Assembly (NCBI GenBank): GCA_050260775.1
Contig: JBLNCP010000019.1
Coordinates: 1-64,000 of the forward strand
Direction: 5' to 3'
Length of the DNA: 64,000 bases
Source: CALABS01 sp050260775
GTDB taxonomy: Bacteria > Pseudomonadota > Alphaproteobacteria > Rhodospirillales > Magnetospirillaceae
The notes beneath the pieces were generated by a model. The model was not told where the DNA came from, did no database searches, and was given only the letters and a program-made list of their open reading frames with translations. Numbering within the stretch: the first letter of the stretch is position 1; each line of letters begins with the position of its first letter. This document shows, in pieces, positions 26,324 through 33,928 of the stretch. A program made the position numbers and the translations under genes.

Positions 26324-26812
26324 TCACGCCGCCTTGCGGATGGGCGCCAGGCCGCGTGCCGCCAGTTCGCCGACCAGGGTGTCGAGCACCTGGGGCATGA
26401 CCGCGCGCACGGTGGGCGTCAGCTCCATGCAGGTCTCGAAGGATTCCGGCTGAACGCCGACCAGCACCACGCTCTTGGGCGGGATGCCGTGGAAATTGAG
26501 GGCCGCCAGCACGTCGGACAGGCCGACCTGGTGGGGCGAGATCTTGGTCTTGAACCACGCGTTGATCTGCTCGTCGGCCAGGCGGGTGATGGTGCCGGGC
26601 GCCTTGCCGGGCGAGCGCATGCAATCGGCGATGAGCAGCAGGTCGACCTCGGCGATCTGGTCGAGGCAGTCCATGCCGGCGGTGCCGCCGTCCAGCACCT
26701 CGACGCCCTCGGGCAGATCGTAGCGCTGGGCGAGTTCGGTGACGGCATGAACCCCGACCCCTTCGTCGGACATCAGGATGTTGCCGATACCCAGAACCAC
26801 CACACGCATCAT
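26324..26812 (-). CDS. hupD: Hydrogenase C-terminal endopeptidase HybD/HupD
   Basis: A 162-residue M52 protease. The Ni-sensing acidic residues are in GIGNILMSDEGVGVHA (Glu) and LLLIADCM (Asp), and the His is in ISPHQVGLSD. It removes the C-terminal peptide of the uptake hydrogenase large subunit after Ni insertion, most likely cutting after the His of DPCLACAVH in the upstream gene. It follows hybC after a repeat-containing gap of 150 bases. Confidence 0.93.
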   Translation of the reverse strand: MMRVVVLGIGNILMSDEGVGVHAVTELAQRYDLPEGVEVLDGGTAGMDCLDQIAEVDLLLIADCMRSPGKAPGTITRLADEQINAWFKTKISPHQVGLSDVLAALNFHGIPPKSVVLVGVQPESFETCMELTPTVRAVMPQVLDTLVGELAARGLAPIRKAA

Positions 26813-26828
26813 GACCTCATCTACACGC

Positions 26829-26920
26829 TGTCATCCCGACGACCATCGGGAGGAGGGATCTCGTCCGGGGCCGCTTGCGAAGCGGTGAGGAACGAGATCC
26901 CTCGGTGCCTCGGGATGACA
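26829..26920. repeat. Long imperfect inverted repeat between hybC and hupD
   Basis: The left end TGTCATCCCGA and right end TCGGGATGACA are complementary. Internal arms GAGGGATCTCGT and ACGAGATCCCTC pair as well, with GCTTGCGAAGC in the centre. It belongs to the same family as the element at 43826-43904. It lies inside the transcription unit and could form a large mRNA stem. Confidence 0.82.
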
Positions 26921-26962
26921 TTCCGGCCCGGGCGGAGTCGGCCGCCCAGGTCCATCCTACAC

Positions 26963-28669
26963 TTACAGGGCCTTCACCTGCACCACTTCCCGCTTGTCCT
27001 CGTCGTGCACGTGCACGGCGCAGGCCAGGCAGGGGTCGAACGAGTGGACCGTGCGCAGCACCTCTAGGGGCTGTTCGGGATCGGCGATGGGGTTGTCCAT
27101 CAGCGACGCCTCGTACGGGCCGATCTGGTCGTTCTCGTCGCGCGGGCCGGCGTTCCAGGTCGAGGGCACCACGCACTGGTAGTTGCCGATCTTGCCGTCG
27201 CGGATGACGGTCCAGTGCGACAGCAGGCCGCGCGGCGCCTCGTGGAAGCCGTAGCCGATGACCTCGCCCTTGGGGAAGACCGGCTTGTTGAAGGTGGCGG
27301 TGTCACCCTTGCCGATGTTGTCGATCAGGGCGGCCCAGTTCTGCTGCAGCACCTCGTACATCACGGCGCAGCGCACGGCGCGGGCGGCGTGACGGCCGAT
27401 GGTGGAATGCAGGGCGCCGATACCGACCTTCGAGCCCACCAGGCTGGAGACGGTGTCCAGCAGCTTGGTGGCGTAGCCGATGGTCGGCTGGTGGCCGGCG
27501 GCGACGCCGCACAGGACGTTGGCCAGCGGGCCGACCTGGGCGCGCTTGCCGTAGAAGGTCGGGGCCTTCAGCCAGGAGTACTTGCCCTCGTCCTGGAAGT
27601 CCGTGTAGTGCGGCGTGGTCTCGCCCTTGTAGGGGTGCAGCGGGCCGGGCTGCGAGTAGGTGTACCACGAGTGCTTGACCGATTCCTCGACGCCCTTGCC
27701 GAGGAACTCGTCGCCGAACTTCTCGATGGGCTTGTAGGCGTCGATCTTGCCGTCGGGGATGTAGCCGCCGGGCACCAGGAACTGGGTGCCCTTGGAATCC
27801 ATCGGGAAGTCGGGGCACGACAGGTAGTTGGTGATGCCGGCGCCGTACTTGGTCCAGTCGGCGTAGAAGGCGCCGATGGCGGCGACGTCGACCATGTAGA
27901 CCTTGAGGATGAACTCCTTGAGCGCGTCGATGTGCTCCTTGACCGCGAGCAGGCGCTCGATGGTCAGGTTCGACTGGCTGTTGGGGTCGATCGGGTTGGC
28001 GACGCCGCCCACCGCCAGGTTCTGGATGTGCGGCGACTTCGAGCCCAGCACGGTGACGATCTTGTTGGCGTGACGCTGCGCCTCGAGCGCCTGCAGGTAG
28101 TGGGCGACCGCCAGCAGGTTGACCTCGGGGTTCAGCTTCATGGCCGGATGGCCCCAGTAGCCGTTGGTGAACGGCCCGAGCTGGCCGGAGCCCACGAAGG
28201 TCTTCAGCTTCTCCTGGGTCTGGGTCATCACGTGCTTGGAGTTCATCGGCCAGTCGGACAGCGACTCGGCCAGCGCGGCGGTCTTGGCCGGGTCGGCCTT
28301 GAGCGCCGACACCACGTCGACGAAGTCGAGCGCCGACAGGTGGTAGAAATGCACGATGTGGTCGTGGATCGCATGCGCCGACGCGATCATGTTGCGGATG
28401 TACTGGGCGTTGACCGGCACGTCGAGGTTCAGGGCGTTCTCGACCGCGCGCACCGAGGTGATGGCGTGCACGGTGGTGCAGACGCCGCAGATGCGCTGGG
28501 TGATGGCCCAGGCGTCACGCGGGTCGCGGCCCAGCAGGATCAGCTCGATGCCGCGCCACATCTGGCCGGACGACCACGCCTTGGTGACCTTGCCGCCGTC
28601 GACCTCGACATCGATGCGCAGGTGGCCCTCGATCCGGGTGATGGGGTCGATGGTGATTCTCTTGCTCAC
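26963..28669 (-). CDS. hybC: [NiFe] hydrogenase large subunit, HybC type (group 1c)
   Basis: A 568-residue catalytic subunit starting MSKRITIDPITRIEGHLRID. The N-terminal Ni ligands are in RICGVCTTVHA (CxxC) and the C-terminal ligands in SFDPCLACAVH. A 15-residue C-terminal peptide (VHDEDKREVVQVKAL) follows the His and is the expected target of the hupD product. Length matches E. coli HybC, and the hybO-A-B-C order is that of hydrogenase-2. It oxidises H2 at the periplasmic face and passes electrons via HybO, HybA and HybB to quinone. Confidence 0.95.
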   Translation of the reverse strand: MSKRITIDPITRIEGHLRIDVEVDGGKVTKAWSSGQMWRGIELILLGRDPRDAWAITQRICGVCTTVHAITSVRAVENALNLDVPVNAQYIRNMIASAHAIHDHIVHFYHLSALDFVDVVSALKADPAKTAALAESLSDWPMNSKHVMTQTQEKLKTFVGSGQLGPFTNGYWGHPAMKLNPEVNLLAVAHYLQALEAQRHANKIVTVLGSKSPHIQNLAVGGVANPIDPNSQSNLTIERLLAVKEHIDALKEFILKVYMVDVAAIGAFYADWTKYGAGITNYLSCPDFPMDSKGTQFLVPGGYIPDGKIDAYKPIEKFGDEFLGKGVEESVKHSWYTYSQPGPLHPYKGETTPHYTDFQDEGKYSWLKAPTFYGKRAQVGPLANVLCGVAAGHQPTIGYATKLLDTVSSLVGSKVGIGALHSTIGRHAARAVRCAVMYEVLQQNWAALIDNIGKGDTATFNKPVFPKGEVIGYGFHEAPRGLLSHWTVIRDGKIGNYQCVVPSTWNAGPRDENDQIGPYEASLMDNPIADPEQPLEVLRTVHSFDPCLACAVHVHDEDKREVVQVKAL

Positions 28670-28686
28670 GACTCAAATCTCCTTGC

Positions 28687-29898
28687 TCAACGGCCGTGCG
28701 AGGTCGTGTGGGGTTGGCCGGGAAGAATGGGGAATTTCTTGACGAAGACGATGTACGCCAGGATCTCGAGGGCGATGACGCCGATGGTGACCATCATCTC
28801 GGGAACCGACGGGAAGTAGTGCCAGCCCGGGCCGGTGTCGTAGGCGACCAGGAAGGCGTCGATGCGGTAGAGCACGGCGCCCGTCAGCATGAGGCCGGCG
28901 GCGGCGAACAGCTTGGACAGGCGCTTGCGGTTGGCGGGCTTGGCCATCAGCACCACCGGGGTGATGAACAGGGCCATCTCGATCAGGAACATCACGCTCT
29001 GGAAGCCCGAGGTGAAGATCCGGCCGACCTGGCCGCGCACCACGATGTCGCCGAGGCGCAGAGCCAGGTACACCACCAGGACGCCGGCGATGATCTTGCC
29101 GATCTTCGACAGCACCGGCAGCTCGCCGTCCAGTTCACGGCCGAAGCCGACCGCTGCGAGAGTCGCCTCCAGCACCACCACCGCGAAGCCCATGCAGGCG
29201 GCGGTCAGCAGGAACAGGACCGGCAGCAGCATGGTCTGCCACAGCGGATGGATCTGGGCGCCCATCACCACCAGCAGCGAGCCCAGCGACGATTGGTGCA
29301 TGGACGGCAGCAGCACGCCCAGGCCGATGAAGAAGAACATCGCCTTGGACAGCTTCTTCTTGGCGTCCTTCATGCCGAAGTGCTCGAGGAAGGCCGGGCT
29401 GAACTCGATCCACAGCACGACGACGTAGAGCGAGATGCAGGCCGCGACCTCGAACATCACCGAGTTGGGGTTGGCGTAGCCCGGCCACAGGATGTGCCAG
29501 AAGTTCCAGTAGCGGCCGAGGTCGATCAGCACCGAGGCGCCGCCCAGCGAGTAGCCGAACAGCGAGGCGGTGAGCGCCGGGCGCACCATCGGGTGGTACT
29601 CGCCCTTGTTGAGGATGTAGGTGACCAGCGCCATGGCATAGCCGCCGCAGGCGAAGCCGGTGGCGATGACCACGTCCCACACCACCCAGATGCCCCAGGG
29701 GTAGCCGTTGTTGATGTTGGTGACGGCGCCCAGGCCGTAGATGAAGCGCTGCGCCAGGAAGTAGGCGGCGATGGTCACCAGCGCGCCCAGGAACACCGTC
29801 ATGGGGGTGACCAGGCTGCCGCCGATGGCGACGGGCTTGTGGTGCGCGTGGTTGCCTTTGGCCGCCACTTCGCTGGGAAGGGTGACGTTCTGCGTCAT
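28687..29898 (-). CDS. hybB: Hydrogenase membrane subunit HybB (NrfD family)
   Basis: A 403-residue polytopic membrane protein of the NrfD/PsrC family with about ten hydrophobic spans, for example VFLGALVTIAAYFLAQRFIYG, VVLWIEFSPAFLEHFG and MLLPVLFLLTAACMGFAVVVLEA. In hydrogenase-2, HybB takes electrons from HybA and exchanges them with the quinone pool. It lacks the haem-binding features of the cytochrome b subunit HupC. It is nine bases downstream of hybA and 17 bases upstream of hybC. Confidence 0.92.
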   Translation of the reverse strand: MTQNVTLPSEVAAKGNHAHHKPVAIGGSLVTPMTVFLGALVTIAAYFLAQRFIYGLGAVTNINNGYPWGIWVVWDVVIATGFACGGYAMALVTYILNKGEYHPMVRPALTASLFGYSLGGASVLIDLGRYWNFWHILWPGYANPNSVMFEVAACISLYVVVLWIEFSPAFLEHFGMKDAKKKLSKAMFFFIGLGVLLPSMHQSSLGSLLVVMGAQIHPLWQTMLLPVLFLLTAACMGFAVVVLEATLAAVGFGRELDGELPVLSKIGKIIAGVLVVYLALRLGDIVVRGQVGRIFTSGFQSVMFLIEMALFITPVVLMAKPANRKRLSKLFAAAGLMLTGAVLYRIDAFLVAYDTGPGWHYFPSVPEMMVTIGVIALEILAYIVFVKKFPILPGQPHTTSHGR

Positions 29899-29907
29899 GG
29901 CGTCCTC

Positions 29908-30885
29908 CTACTCGTCGTCGTGGTGGTTCTTGGAGCCGCGCCAGGCGGCGGCCACCAGGCCGGTCAGCACCACCGCCGGGGCGACGAGGCCGCTGTAGAG
30001 CGTGTGCTGAAGGGTTTCCGACTTGGAGGAGAAGGAGCGCTCGGGCAGGTCGGTCGGCAGCGCCAGCTTGTCGAAGGGCACGCCCGACAGATAGCGGACC
30101 TGGGTGCCGCCGACCTCGTTCTGGCCGTAGACGTGGTCGACGTATTCCGGGGCCGCCTTCTCGTGGGTGTCGCCCGAATCCGGGGTGCGGCGGGGGAACA
30201 GGGCGGCCTCGCCCGGCTTCATCGCCTTGCGGCGGGCGATTTCCTCGTCGAGCGCCTTGTACGGCCCGAACAGGGTGGCGCCGGTGGGGCAGACCTCGGC
30301 GCAGGCCGGGATCTTGCCCTCGGCCAGGCGGTGCTTGCACAGCTGGCACTTGGCGATCTGCGGCGTGGGCGTGTCGTACTGGAACTGCGGCACGCCGAAC
30401 GGGCAGGCGGCGACGCAGTAGCGGCAGCCGATGCAGGCGTCCTTGTTGTACTCGACGATCCCGGTCTCCTTGTTCTTGGTCATGGCCGTGACCGGGCAGG
30501 CCGAGACGCAGGAGGGATCGGCGCAGTGCAGGCACTGGCGCTTGATGTGGGCAAAGCCGTTCTCGGCCTTGTCCTTATTCTCCATGGTGCCGTGCTGGTA
30601 GATCTTGATGACGGTGTAGGTCTTGCCGGACAGCTCCAGCGGCGTATCCCACAGCTTCTCGCCGATAGTGTCTTCCAGCGGCAGGTCGTTGGCTTCCTTG
30701 CACGCCGACATGCAGGCCTTGCAGCCGATGCACAGGGTGGAATCGTAGAGCAGGCCGACGGCAGTCTCCGGGATCGGCAGATTGCCGCGCGCCTCGGCGG
30801 GCGACGGGGCCAGCGAGGCACAGGCGGCCGCGGCCGCCGTGCCCTGGACCGTCGCGCGCAGGAAGTCGCGTCGATTGATGGTCAT
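29908..30885 (-). CDS. hybA: Ferredoxin-type electron-transfer subunit HybA
   Basis: A 325-residue protein with a Tat signal (INRRDFLRATVQG) and four [4Fe-4S] cluster motifs, including CIGCKACMSACKEAND, CLHCADPSCVSACP, CIGCRYCVAACPFGVPQF and CQLCKHRLAEGKIPAC. A C-terminal hydrophobic anchor (LVAPAVVLTGLVAAAW) precedes the basic tail GSKNHHDDE. It carries electrons between HybO and HybB on the periplasmic side. It is six bases after hybO. Confidence 0.93.
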   Translation of the reverse strand: MTINRRDFLRATVQGTAAAAACASLAPSPAEARGNLPIPETAVGLLYDSTLCIGCKACMSACKEANDLPLEDTIGEKLWDTPLELSGKTYTVIKIYQHGTMENKDKAENGFAHIKRQCLHCADPSCVSACPVTAMTKNKETGIVEYNKDACIGCRYCVAACPFGVPQFQYDTPTPQIAKCQLCKHRLAEGKIPACAEVCPTGATLFGPYKALDEEIARRKAMKPGEAALFPRRTPDSGDTHEKAAPEYVDHVYGQNEVGGTQVRYLSGVPFDKLALPTDLPERSFSSKSETLQHTLYSGLVAPAVVLTGLVAAAWRGSKNHHDDE

Positions 30886-30891
30886 GACGGC

Positions 30892-32022
30892 TTACCCCTG
30901 CTTCTGATCGTCGTCTTCGTCGCGACCGAGGTTGCCGACCAGCTTGTAGCCGGCGCCGGCGGCAGCGGCGGCGACGCCGACCAGCATGGCGCCGGAGGCG
31001 AGCGAGGCGCCGGTGCCCTGTTCCTCGACCACGCGCGGATAGCCGACGGGCGGGCGCTGGTTCTGCAGGTTGGCCAGGGCGTGGATCGGCTTCTCGAAGC
31101 CGATGTGCTGCTCGGTGCAGCCGATGCAGGGATGGCCGGTGCCGACCGGCCACGAGCCGGTGCCGACGTCGTTGAACAGGATCGACGGGCAGTTGGAATA
31201 GGTCTCGGGGCCCTTGCAGCCCAGCTTGTAGAGGCAATAGCCCTTCTTGTGGCCCTCGTCGCCGAACTCCATGGCGAAGCGGCCGGCGTCGAAATGGGCG
31301 CGGCGCTCGCAGTTCTCATGGATCAGGCGGCCGTAGGCGAACAGCGGCCGGCCCTTGTCGTCGACCTTGGGCAGGGTGCCGAAGGTGAGGAAGTGGACGA
31401 CGGTGGAGAGGAAGTTGTAGGGGTTCGGCGGGCAGCCGGGGATGGTGACGATGTCCTTGCGGCCCAGTGCCTCGCGCACGCCCATGGATCCGGTGGGGTT
31501 GGGCGGGGTCGAGGCGACGCCGCCCCACGACGAGCACGAGCCGATGGCGACGACGGCCAGCGCGTTGGCGGCGCATTCCTTGGTCAGTTCCAGCGAGGTC
31601 TTGCCGCCGACCTTGCAGTAGATGCCGCCGTCCTTGGTCGGGATGGCGCCCTCGACCACCAGCAGGTACTTGCCCTTGTTCTTCTCCATGGCCGCGAGGC
31701 GGGCGGCCTCGGCCTGGTGGCCGGCGGCGGCGAACAGGGTCTCGTGGTAGTCGAGCGAGATGATGTCGAGGATCAGCTTGTCGATGGTCGGGTGCTCCGA
31801 GCGCAGCAGCGACTCCGAACAACCGGTACATTCCTGATGGTGCAGCCAGATCACCGAAGGCCGTTCCTTCTTGGTGATCGCCTCGGCGATCTGCGCGTCG
31901 GCGCCCTTGGGCAGGCCCATGGTCGCCGCCATGGCGGCGCAGAACTTCATGAAGTCGCGGCGGGAGACACCGAACCGGGTCTCGACGTCGGTCTCAAGTT
32001 GGATGGCGCTGTCGTCGTACAT
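30892..32022 (-). CDS. hybO: [NiFe] hydrogenase small subunit, HybO type
   Basis: A 376-residue iron-sulfur subunit with a Tat signal (VSRRDFMKFCAAMAATMGLP), proximal-cluster motif ECTGCSESLLRSEHP, AIGSCSSWGGVASTPPNPTG, medial/distal cysteines (GCKGPETYSNCPSILFN; HPCIGCTEQHIGF) and a C-terminal membrane anchor (ASGAMLVGVAAAAAGAGYKL). Both positions that hold extra cysteines in O2-tolerant group 1d enzymes are Gly here (ECTGCSE, SSWGGV), so a standard O2-sensitive proximal cluster is expected. The start at MYDDSAIQLE gives the family length; an upstream in-frame ATG (MTPGEVGIP) is possible. The sigma-54 promoter is about 120 bases upstream. Confidence 0.92.
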   Translation of the reverse strand: MYDDSAIQLETDVETRFGVSRRDFMKFCAAMAATMGLPKGADAQIAEAITKKERPSVIWLHHQECTGCSESLLRSEHPTIDKLILDIISLDYHETLFAAAGHQAEAARLAAMEKNKGKYLLVVEGAIPTKDGGIYCKVGGKTSLELTKECAANALAVVAIGSCSSWGGVASTPPNPTGSMGVREALGRKDIVTIPGCPPNPYNFLSTVVHFLTFGTLPKVDDKGRPLFAYGRLIHENCERRAHFDAGRFAMEFGDEGHKKGYCLYKLGCKGPETYSNCPSILFNDVGTGSWPVGTGHPCIGCTEQHIGFEKPIHALANLQNQRPPVGYPRVVEEQGTGASLASGAMLVGVAAAAAGAGYKLVGNLGRDEDDDQKQG

Positions 32023-32095
32023 CGGAATCCCCACCTCTCCAGGCGTCATTGACGGTGGCGAATCCCGGGAGGGGCGCCCCCGTGGGGGCGGACCT

Positions 32096-32141
32096 GAACA
32101 TCCTCCCGAAATTCTTCTTTCTCTTTCGAGGGAGGATGTTC
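32096..32141. promoter_or_regulatory. Perfect 12-bp inverted repeat at the hybO transcription start
   Basis: GAACATCCTCCC at 32096-32107 is the exact reverse complement of GGGAGGATGTTC at 32130-32141, with a further GAAA/TTTC pairing inside. The right arm lies directly beside the -12 element, and the predicted start falls within it. It is therefore better placed as a DNA operator or start-site element than as a fully transcribed hairpin. A second small stem (CGCCCCC-GT-GGGGGCG) lies at about 32075-32090 in the leader. Confidence 0.7.
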
Positions 32142-32142
32142 C

Positions 32143-32158
32143 GCAAAGGGCGTGCCAA
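32143..32158 (-). promoter_or_regulatory. Sigma-54 (-24/-12) promoter of the hyb-hup-hyp unit
   Basis: On the minus strand the sequence TTGGCACGCCCTTTGC matches the RpoN consensus YTGGCACG-N4-TTGC with the exact GG-N10-GC spacing. It lies 120 bases upstream of the hybO start codon and points toward hybO. It fits control by HupR, whose gene (sigma-54 contact motif GAFTGA) is in this window. I found no convincing TTG-N5-CAA HupR box in the 110 bases upstream. Confidence 0.9.
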
Positions 32159-32270
32159 CTCGATCGGGTAGGGTGCACTGCAATATGGCGCAGGCACTTG
32201 CCACCTGGATCCGACGGTTGGCTGCTTTCCTGGAATGAGTATAAGGCGAGGGAGCGGTGCCGTGTGGTAA

Positions 32271-32486
32271 CTAACTATCCAATGCTGGAAGTGTAGTGAC
32301 CAGCGACGTCTTGGGCATGGCGCGCTCCACGGCGTCGTACATCCCCTTGACCTCGCCTCCGACGGCCAGCAGGACAGCGACGATCGCGACGGAGATGAGG
32401 GCGGCGATCAGGGCGTATTCGATCGCGGTGGAGCCGGTTTCACAGCTCAACCAGGCAAACGTTCGTTGCCGTTTCCCCGCAGGCAT
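32271..32486 (-). CDS. Flp/Fap-type pilin subunit (orphan)
   Basis: A 71-residue Flp-family pilin. A short basic leader ends in Gly (CETG), followed by STAIEYALIAALISVAIVAV, with the Glu-Tyr pair at +5/+6 of the predicted prepilin peptidase site. An AGGAG precedes the ATG. Flp pilins form tight-adherence (Tad) pili. No tad or cpa assembly gene is present in the window, so it would depend on machinery elsewhere. It lies upstream of the hybO promoter on the same strand, with no obvious terminator between. Confidence 0.88.
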   Translation of the reverse strand: MPAGKRQRTFAWLSCETGSTAIEYALIAALISVAIVAVLLAVGGEVKGMYDAVERAMPKTSLVTTLPALDS

Positions 32487-32614
32487 GGCGCCATTCTCCT
32501 ATCAAGGATCAGGAACCATTATTGCCGGCCACACGAAGACATCAAGCGTCTTTGCGAGTAATGCGGTCAATACGTATGGTCACTAATGAAATGCGGGATT
32601 TTATTGAATTTGTG

Positions 32615-33067
32615 TCATCCCCGCATGTAGGTCCCCACGATCTCGGCCTCGTCGAGCACGTGGGGGCGTGCCGCCGTCCACACCTCGTCCACCCGCGCCG
32701 AGGGCCGCACCGGCAAATGGTCGACGTCCAGCGCGGCGACCCGGATGTGGTAGTGGTGCAGGCCGTGCCCGCGCGGCGGCTCGGGCCCGTCGTAGCCGCG
32801 ACGTCCGAAATCGTTGACGCCCTCGCCGCCCGCCGCCGCTGCCGCCTCGGCCAGCGCGGAGGTATCGGGTGCGAGGTCGTAGACCGCCCAATGGCGGAAG
32901 GTCCCGCTCGGCGCGTCGGGGTCTTCCATGGTGACCACGAAGCTCTTCGTCCGCTCCGGTGCTCCCGACCATTCGAGCGGCGGCGAGTGGTTGTCGCCGT
33001 CGCGGGTGAACTTCCTCGGCATGGTGGAGCCGTCGACAAAGGCCGGGCTGCGGATCTGCATCGCCAT
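32615..33067 (-). CDS. PEBP / YbhB-YbcL family protein
   Basis: A 150-residue phosphatidylethanolamine-binding-protein-like fold. It shows MQIRSPAF, KFTRDGDNHSPPLEW, VTMEDPDAPSGTFRHWAVYDL and the ligand-site GRRGYDGPEPPRGHGLHHYH (canonical GYxGPxPPxGxHHY). Bacterial members are of uncertain function. The start is the ATG with a TGAGGAT site; the frame continues upstream without homology. It is divergent from the GST gene. Confidence 0.9.
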   Translation of the reverse strand: MAMQIRSPAFVDGSTMPRKFTRDGDNHSPPLEWSGAPERTKSFVVTMEDPDAPSGTFRHWAVYDLAPDTSALAEAAAAAGGEGVNDFGRRGYDGPEPPRGHGLHHYHIRVAALDVDHLPVRPSARVDEVWTAARPHVLDEAEIVGTYMRG

Positions 33068-33182
33068 GGGATCCTCACGGTGGGAAGACGGAAACCTGTC
33101 CCCTGTGGATATGGATTCCCGGCCTCGGCCGAAAATCGCTCGAAATCGCCGAACTTCCCGCCTCGCCGGCTGTTGTCGCGGC

Positions 33183-33896
33183 ATGCCCTATCAACTCTAT
33201 TACTGGCCTTCCATCCAGGGCCGCGGCGAGTTCGTGCGGCTGGCGCTCGAAGAGGCGGCGGCGGAGTACGTCGACGTGGCGCGGGTCGACGGGGTGGCGC
33301 CGCTGGTCGCCCTGCTGGAGGGCGAGGCGGTGGCGCGGCCCTCGTTCGCCCCGCCCTTCCTGGTGGACGGAGCGGTGATGGTCGGCCAGACCGCCCTGAT
33401 CCTGTTCTATCTCGGCAACCGCCTGGGGCTGGCCCCGGCCGACGAGGCCGGGCGCCTGTGGACCCATCAGATCCAGCTGACCGTCACCGATGTGGTGGCC
33501 GAGGCGCACGACACCCATCATCCGCTGGCGGCCACCCTTTATTACGACGACCAGAAGCGGGAGGCCCGTCGCCGCGCCCGCCACTTCCGCGAGAACCGCA
33601 TCCCCGAATTCCTCGGCTGGTTCGAGCGCCTCCTGGAGCGCAACCCCGAGGGGCCGGCTCATCTGGTGGGTGGCGCGCTCACCTATGCCGACCTGTCGCT
33701 GTTCCAGTTGGTGGAAGGGCTGGGCTACGCCTTTCCCCACGCGCTCGGCCGCCTGCTGCCGACGCTGCCGCGAGTGGCCGCCCTCCACGATGCGGTCGCC
33801 CGGCGCCCCAACATCAGCGCCTACCTCGACAGCGATCGCCGCCTGCCCTTCAACAACGACGATGTCTTCCGCCACTATCCGGAACTGGACGGCTAG
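33183..33896 (+). CDS. Glutathione S-transferase-like protein
   Basis: A 237-residue GST with the thioredoxin-fold N-terminus (MPYQLYYWPSIQGRGEFVRLALEEA; a Tyr and Gln-Gly-Arg site as in Sigma/Alpha-like GSTs) and an all-helical C-terminal domain (VGGALTYADLSLFQLVEGLGYAF). Its role is probably glutathione-dependent detoxification or a related transferase reaction; the substrate is unknown. It converges on the RTX gene. Confidence 0.85.
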   Translation: MPYQLYYWPSIQGRGEFVRLALEEAAAEYVDVARVDGVAPLVALLEGEAVARPSFAPPFLVDGAVMVGQTALILFYLGNRLGLAPADEAGRLWTHQIQLTVTDVVAEAHDTHHPLAATLYYDDQKREARRRARHFRENRIPEFLGWFERLLERNPEGPAHLVGGALTYADLSLFQLVEGLGYAFPHALGRLLPTLPRVAALHDAVARRPNISAYLDSDRRLPFNNDDVFRHYPELDG

Positions 33897-33928
33897 AGGT
33901 CACGCCGCCGGGCACGCGGCGTCCGCGT

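Noticed and set aside
28696..32052. A 1118-codon plus-strand open frame across hybBAO
   Set aside because: The translation has no domain and the opposite strand encodes well-defined hydrogenase subunits.
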